Source of the DNA: Burkholderiales bacterium
GTDB taxonomy: Bacteria; Pseudomonadota; Gammaproteobacteria; Burkholderiales; SG8-39
NCBI GenBank assembly: GCA_014860355.1
Contig: JACZJV010000039.1
Coordinates: 1 to 36,060, forward strand
Reading direction: 5' to 3'
DNA: 36,060 nt
Shown here: one piece after another, positions 32,384 through 36,060 of the stretch
Layout of the letters: the number at the start of each line of letters is the position of its first letter
How positions within the stretch are numbered: the first letter of the stretch is position 1
Translations under genes and position numbers: made by a program
The notes under the pieces: generated by a model
Seen by the model: the letters and a program-made list of their open reading frames with translations, nothing else
Databases searched by the model: none
Told to the model about the DNA's origin: nothing

Positions 32384-32821
32384 GTCCACCGTTCCCAGGC
32401 CGGTGATATAGGCCACGTCGAGCGAGGATGAAAAGTCCGGCGCCGGCCGGATCTGCTCGGCCGAGAGCGCGATCACGTCCGAGACGCTGTCCACCACCAT
32501 GCCGACCACGCGCCCGGCCACGTTGAGGATGATGACCACGGTGAACTCGGTGTAGTCCGCGTTGCTGAGGTTGAACTTGATGCGCATGTCCACGATCGGC
32601 ACGATAATGCCGCGCAGGTTGACCACGCCCTTGATGAAATCGGGCGAGTTGGCAATCTTGGTGACCTGCTCGTAGCTGCGGATCTCCTGCACCTTGAGGA
32701 TTTCGATGCCGTACTCTTCCGTGCCCAGGGTGAAGGTCAGAAACTCCTGCCGGTCGGCGCCCGCTCCCATGGCGGGCTTGGCCTCGCTCACTGTCGTATC
32801 CATCGAATGGTTCATATGCAT
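32384..32821 (-). pseudogene. cheW: Truncated cheW
   Basis: About 145 CheW residues from ATG at 32819-32821 (or 32813-32815), preceded by [43 protein letters not shown] and [11 protein letters not shown] are typical CheW blocks. At [10 protein letters not shown] the family sequence should continue with DRMLILVDIEKL, but the frame instead runs on through the MCP remnant in a wrong frame ([10 protein letters not shown]). The last strand, needed for the CheW fold, is lost. Expression from the start could still make a chimeric tail of about 175 junk residues. Confidence 0.88.
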
Positions 32822-33226
32822 TGCTCCCGATCCAGAAATAATTACGCAACCCGGTATGCCTAGATCGCCACCCTGCAAGGTCCTGTCGCGATCCTATCGC
32901 TGCGCTGCGACGGTATTCGTCCTAGGACTATCGGCCAGATGGCCTGAAACTTGAAACAAATCGCCAGCCGGAACCGTTGCCGCGATCGATCCGGAACTGC
33001 TCCGGAGCCGAACCGCAATGCCGCCTCATGCGCACCCACGTTAGCAGCGGCGTACTGCGAGCTACGCCCGGATAAGCGGCGGTATTGCAGTTCAATTGAC
33101 GCAATGGGACCGGAACGCCGCCAGGCGGGCGCGGCCAGCATCGTGGTCGGTAGCCGCGACCACGACAGGCAGGTCTTTCGGTCCGTTCACGGGCGCGTCA
33201 CGCCGAAACCTGCGAAAATATCCGCT
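32822..33226. other. Non-coding stretch between cheW remnant and mntA
   Basis: 405 bases without a gene I can support. It should hold promoters for the leftward cheW remnant and the rightward mntA-hepT pair. I see a few short dyads but no clear operator or terminator. An open frame in phase with mntA begins at 32951 but its extra residues are low-complexity shadow without a start site, so I treat it as non-coding. Confidence 0.5.
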
Positions 33227-33517
33227 ATGCGTCCTTCCGTAGCCCTTGCCACCCAACGAGAAAGAATCCTGGCTATCGTGGCGGCCCACGGAGCGAGTAA
33301 CCTGCGCGTATTCGGCTCGGTGGCAACCGGGGCGGACCAGGAAGGCAGCGATATTGACCTGCTGGTGGACATCGGCCCCGGCGTTTCGCTGTTCCAGTAT
33401 GTCGGATTGCAGCTGGATATCCAGGAAGCGCTCGGGGTGAAGGTCGACCTGTGCACGGAGGAGGAACTTCATCCGAAGCTCAGGGCACGCATTCTTGCCG
33501 AGGCCAGACCCCTGTGA
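33227..33517 (+). CDS. mntA: MntA-like minimal nucleotidyltransferase antitoxin
   Basis: 96 residues from ATG at 33227. It has the polymerase-beta-type motif in the exact spacing GSX10DXD: GSVATGADQEGSDID, with the two aspartates about 42-46, followed by LLVDI. In type VII systems MntA adds AMP groups to a tyrosine of the HepT toxin and so silences it. The stop TGA overlaps the GTG start of hepT (GTGA at 33514-33517). It sits in a mosaic region next to decayed genes, as these mobile pairs often do. Confidence 0.92.
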   Translation: MRPSVALATQRERILAIVAAHGASNLRVFGSVATGADQEGSDIDLLVDIGPGVSLFQYVGLQLDIQEALGVKVDLCTEEELHPKLRARILAEARPL

Positions 33518-33861
33518 GCGGGCGCGACGAACTTTATCTCGAGCATGTTCTTCAGGCTATCGCGCTGATCGAGCGATTCACTGCCGGCGGTCGCGCGGTG
33601 TTCTTCGGAGATGAGATGGTCCAGAGCGCGGTCATTCGACAAATTGAAATTGTCGGCGAGGCGGTCAGAAACCTCAGCGGCGAATTGAAAATGCGCGAAA
33701 CGACAGTCCGGTGGCGTGATATAGCGGGAACCCGCGATAAACTGATACACGCTTATTTCAGCGTGAAGCTCGATGTAGTCTGGAACGTTGTCGAACATGA
33801 GCTTCCCTCTCTCAAGCAACAGATTCGGCGGATCCGCGACCAATCCAGACCGGGACCGTAG
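33514..33861 (+). CDS. hepT: HepT-like HEPN RNase toxin
   Basis: 115 residues from GTG at 33514-33516 (SGRDELYLEHVLQAI). The HEPN catalytic motif with the modified tyrosine, RX4HXY, reads RDKLIHAY near residues 80-87; R and H make the RNase site and Y is the target of MntA. RQIEIVGEAVRNLS and VVWNVVEHELPSLKQQI match DUF86/HepT. It is a presumed ribonuclease held in check by its partner encoded just upstream. Both active-site motifs are intact, so this pair looks functional despite the decayed surroundings. Confidence 0.92.
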   Translation: MSGRDELYLEHVLQAIALIERFTAGGRAVFFGDEMVQSAVIRQIEIVGEAVRNLSGELKMRETTVRWRDIAGTRDKLIHAYFSVKLDVVWNVVEHELPSLKQQIRRIRDQSRPGP

Positions 33862-33972
33862 CGACCTCGTGAGAACGGCGACCTGAGGAATATTCCCCGA
33901 GGCGTTGATCTGCATCCGGTAAATGCATTTTTTGCCCCGACGCGTAGGCGCCCACGCTCGTCCGGCGCAGGA

Positions 33973-34178
33973 CTATAGAGCCAGTTCCACGCGCACGCCG
34001 ATGAGCGTGGCATTCGCGATGGCGCTGTCGGCGCCCGGATTGCGATACCACTGGATGAGAGGTTGCAGCGCGAGCCATCTGCCGGCCTGAATGCGGTAGG
34101 TGATTTCCGTTGCCGATTCCGCGTCCGTCGCGACGACCCCGGCGAGCGCCTCGCTGGCGCGGAACTTCTCGCCCATGC
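33973..34178 (-). pseudogene. C-terminal remnant of an OprB-type carbohydrate porin
   Basis: About 68 residues on the minus strand ending ESATEITYRIQAGRWLALQPLIQWYRNPGAD... VRVELAL. The pattern E-x-T-Y-R...WL-x-LQP-x-x-Q-W...NPG is that of the last beta-strands of OprB porins. The coding sequence breaks off near 34178, where phage-like sequence starts on the other strand. More than 80% of a porin gene (usually 400-450 codons) is missing. The final residue is leucine where the outer-membrane signal would be phenylalanine. Confidence 0.7.
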
Positions 34179-34684
34179 CTGCGCGAGTAGACGCTGCAGA
34201 AGCCGCGGCCAAGGCCGCGAGCAGCGGCGAGGCACGCAAGGCGAAGTACGATCACCTTCGGCAATGCCGCGCGCGGCTGGCAGACTCGAACACCAAGGCC
34301 GAAGCACTCACGGCGAAGCTGCAGAGCGCGTTTTCCGATCTAGGCCCCCTGCTTGCCGAGTTGCAATTAGTGATCGAAACGAGATCGGCGAATGCGAGGG
34401 CGATAGTTGCCGGGTGTGGCGAGCACGACGAGAACATATCCCGGCTAGTGCGATTTGATTCAGGCGAGATCACCGAGGCGTTCGCCAATCTTGTCGCCAA
34501 CACAGGGCTGGCCGCGACTGCGATCAACTTCGATCCATTCGTGATCGTGACACCGCCATCGCGACTGTCGGCGACGCATACCTTCGGCGATGCAGTGAAG
34601 AAGACCAATAGTCGACTGCTCGACATGATTGACCGGCGCCTCGAAGCCGGCAAAGCCGCGATACTCGGAGGCGCTCATGCTTAA
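34175..34684 (+). CDS. Phage-like hypothetical protein, probably 5'-truncated
   Basis: Up to 169 residues from an ATG at 34175; its first few codons overlap the porin remnant on the other strand, so the natural start may have been lost. The visible part is Ala-rich and helical (AAEAAAKAASSGEARKAKYDHLRQCRARL), followed by a mixed C-terminal part ending GGAHA. I recognise no family. It ends with the stop overlapping the start of the next gene by eight bases (ATGCTTAA), the packing seen in phage morphogenesis operons. Its base composition differs little from the flanks. Confidence 0.5.
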   Translation: MPARVDAAEAAAKAASSGEARKAKYDHLRQCRARLADSNTKAEALTAKLQSAFSDLGPLLAELQLVIETRSANARAIVAGCGEHDENISRLVRFDSGEITEAFANLVANTGLAATAINFDPFVIVTPPSRLSATHTFGDAVKKTNSRLLDMIDRRLEAGKAAILGGAHA

Positions 34685-35573
34685 CGACGACGCACTGGCG
34701 GCATCGATTTTTACGCACCCGAGTAGCCAATCGTTCACTCACCCGACGAGCGCAAAACCCGAAACGCCCACCCCGGCGGATTCGGTGAGGCTCGCCGGGG
34801 CGAGTGACACCAACTTAGCGGCGTCGATCTACGATCACGCGACCAGCAAGCCCACACCGGCGACAGAGGCCAAGACCGACGAGCCGAAGGAACCGCTCGC
34901 AGAATCGCTCGATGGTCCCAAGGAGTCGCTGCCGAAGGTGGAGGTGCCCGCGAACATCAAGGCACTGCGCGACGCCGCCAGTGGGCTGTACGACGCGGCT
35001 ACGCCCTACGCGGACGCAATCGTCATCGACCGCGAGGACGGAGTTGAACCAGCACCTGAAGCGCTCGCCGCAGTCAACGAACTGCGATTGATGGCAGCGG
35101 ACCTCGACCTAGCACCAGCAGAGGCATCTGAAGTAGCAACGCTCGCGCGCAGCCGGCCGACACCGGAGGTCGAGGCCGAGTGGACCGCTCAGGCGGCAAA
35201 GCGACTGCTCGATACCAACAATCAGAACGTCGAAGCGGCAGACCGCGATCTCGAACTGGCAAGAAAACTCGTGCAACGCGACCCCACGCTTCCGCTAACG
35301 CGCGACGAGCGCGTAGCGTTTCTTCACTCCTGGCGACCTCCCTGCCCCACTCTGCTCGGGCCTCGGAAGTTTGTTTGTTACTCATTTTGTGAACAGAGTG
35401 GTTTTTTATTGCTATTTACCCTCTATGGGGTGGCGGAGAGAGCGTCTGCTCTATTTCTAGTATCCATGCGGTTCTACAAGGCTTCTTGTGCAGTACCCGC
35501 CACTGTACCCGCCACTTGGATCCACCGCCTTGCGCTAGACGGTCTGTGCCATCGCGATGGGTGTGATTTGTGA
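34677..35573 (+). CDS. Phage-like hypothetical protein, 3' end probably broken
   Basis: 298 residues from ATG at 34677. The N-terminal part is acidic and repeated: LAASIFTHPSS near residues 8-18 and LAASIYDHATS near 47-57 are two copies of one motif. The centre is helical, with AAVNELRLMAADLDLAP and ELARKLVQRDPTLP. From about codon 221 (nucleotide 35340) the composition changes sharply to AT-rich DNA coding for Cys/Phe-rich residues (KFVCYSFCEQSG). The natural protein seems to end there and the rest is read-through. I recognise no family; a phage structural or scaffold role is only a guess. Confidence 0.45.
   Translation: MLNDDALAASIFTHPSSQSFTHPTSAKPETPTPADSVRLAGASDTNLAASIYDHATSKPTPATEAKTDEPKEPLAESLDGPKESLPKVEVPANIKALRDAASGLYDAATPYADAIVIDREDGVEPAPEALAAVNELRLMAADLDLAPAEASEVATLARSRPTPEVEAEWTAQAAKRLLDTNNQNVEAADRDLELARKLVQRDPTLPLTRDERVAFLHSWRPPCPTLLGPRKFVCYSFCEQSGFLLLFTLYGVAERASALFLVSMRFYKASCAVPATVPATWIHRLALDGLCHRDGCDL
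35493..35516. repeat. Perfect tandem 12-bp direct repeat
   Basis: GTACCCGCCACT occurs twice head to tail at 35493-35504 and 35505-35516. It lies 99 bases from the tRNA fragment. Short direct repeats of this size next to a tRNA-derived core are typical of arm-type sites for tyrosine integrases, but no integrase gene is in the window. Confidence 0.6.
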
Positions 35574-35865
35574 ACTGTTGCTGAATCTCTGAATAACCGG
35601 ACACCCTAAATAAATGGCGCGCTTTGCAGGACTCGGACCCACGACCCCTTGGTTCGTAGGCGGCAAAATGGACTTTTTCTCTTGCTAAATCCATACCCTA
35701 CAACGCACGCTATTGTGATTTGAAGTCTCAGAAAGCCTTAACGGATTTTTTGCAGAGGCCAGCAAAGTTACGATCGTGCTACGTCGGTTCGTCCGTGGTT
35801 TCTGTGCCCTGTACGGCTCCCCGATGAGGGCAAAACTTGGCCCTATTGGATGATTAGAGTCGACT
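35574..35865. other. AT-richer non-coding stretch with tRNA fragment
   Basis: 292 bases without a gene I can support, clearly lower in GC than the rest of the window. It contains the tRNA-Arg 3' half at 35615-35660 and otherwise nothing I recognise. It leads into the GFA-family gene starting at 35866. Confidence 0.5.
35615..35660 (-). pseudogene. 3'-half fragment of a tRNA-Arg(ACG), possible attachment-site scar
   Basis: On the minus strand, a CTACGAA anticodon loop (anticodon ACG, as in tRNA-Arg), a CCAAG-type stem half, a variable region GGTCG, a T-arm GTGGG-TCCGAGT-CCTGC and an acceptor half ending AAAGCGC-G-CCA follow in correct order, CCA being 35617-35615. The 5' half (D-arm and acceptor 5' strand) is absent: the bases to the right do not pair. 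A tRNA truncated at the anticodon loop is what integration of a tyrosine-recombinase element leaves at its distal end. Confidence 0.7.
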
Positions 35866-36060
35866 ATGAACCCTCTCCGTCTCGGTGGGTGCCAATGCGG
35901 GGCAATACGGTTCGAGGTTAAGGGCAATCCCATGCGCACGTATGCGTGTCACTGCACGATTTGCCAGAAACAGTCTGGAAGTGCGTTCGGCTTGTCTGCC
36001 GTGTTTCCGCCAGGTAGTTTCACTGTCACGAAGGGCAGCATGGAGCACTTCGTTCGTGCC
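35866..36060 (+). CDS. GFA/CENP-V family zinc protein (5' part)
   Basis: 65 codons from ATG at 35866 to the window end; the rest is outside. It shows the GFA zinc signature GGCQCGAIRFEV (C9 and C11) followed by YACHCTICQKQSGSAFG (C28, C30 and C33). This is the fold of glutathione-dependent formaldehyde-activating enzyme, but most members are of unknown role. The ribosome-binding site is not strong. It lies beyond the tRNA fragment, so it could belong to a mobile element. Confidence 0.85.
   Translation, partial: MNPLRLGGCQCGAIRFEVKGNPMRTYACHCTICQKQSGSAFGLSAVFPPGSFTVTKGSMEHFVRA

Noticed and set aside
35615-35693. A complete tRNA-Arg gene on the minus strand
   Set aside because: The 5' half has no D-arm and does not pair with the acceptor or anticodon stem; only the 3' half is tRNA-like.
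1-36060. CRISPR array or intact insertion sequence
   Set aside because: No regularly spaced repeats and no transposase or Cas-like protein was seen on either strand.

Overview
The window is about 36 kb of GC-rich DNA with tightly packed, often overlapping genes. The protein types suggest a betaproteobacterium (Burkholderiales or Rhodocyclales grade). They include a glutaredoxin-DinB fusion, TRAP transport, a CheW/MCP locus of betaproteobacterial style, a two-protein acyl-CoA mutase and a class III CoA-transferase. There is no rRNA or other marker gene, so the taxonomy is inference. No CRISPR array or intact insertion sequence was seen.

Layout. (1) 1-1466: the end of a PcaB/fumarase-superfamily lyase, convergent with an exported one-cysteine MsrA. 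(2) 1616-8551: a glycerol-3-phosphate respiration island. It holds an FGGY (glycerol-kinase-like) gene and a four-gene operon, glpA-glpB-[NarI-like cytochrome b + c heme + four 4Fe-4S motifs]-[HdrB-like CCG protein], with ATGA overlaps at each junction where the start could be fixed. The last two genes stand where GlpC is expected. The divergent intergenic region carries a perfect FNR/ANR box. (3) 8931-16557: an isopropylmalate-dehydrogenase-like gene, then on the minus strand leuC-leuD, dodecin, and a translationally coupled block: crotonase, AdoCbl mutase large subunit, B12-binding small subunit, class III CoA-transferase. This block has the logic of the E. coli Sbm (scp) pathway, but the mutase and the crotonase both have altered active-site residues.

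(4) 16831-24621: scattered plus- and minus-strand metabolic and hypothetical genes: glutaredoxin-DinB, type II dehydroquinase, hemerythrin, acyl-CoA synthetase, DehI-type dehalogenase, NAD-binding epimerase, dienelactone hydrolase, a dimeric alpha-beta-barrel protein and two small membrane proteins. (5) 24691-30401: a REP-type inverted pair, a complete TRAP transporter operon in the order P-M-Q with a strong hairpin after dctP, a divergent SMP-30 lactonase, and a CBS-BON protein.

(6) 30628-36060: a decayed and mosaic region. It holds a broken chemotaxis locus (truncated cheW joined out of frame to an MCP tail, then a second truncated MCP), an intact MntA-HepT (type VII) toxin-antitoxin pair, an OprB porin remnant, phage-like genes, a tandem 12-bp repeat, a 3'-half tRNA-Arg(ACG) fragment that looks like an attachment-site scar, and the start of a GFA/CENP-V family gene that runs off the window.

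Main lead: the GlpAB dehydrogenase appears to be wired to a membrane module combining b-type heme ligands, a periplasmic c-type heme and a duplicated HdrC ferredoxin domain, under probable oxygen-responsive control. Second lead: the four-gene mutase/crotonase/CoA-transferase operon.
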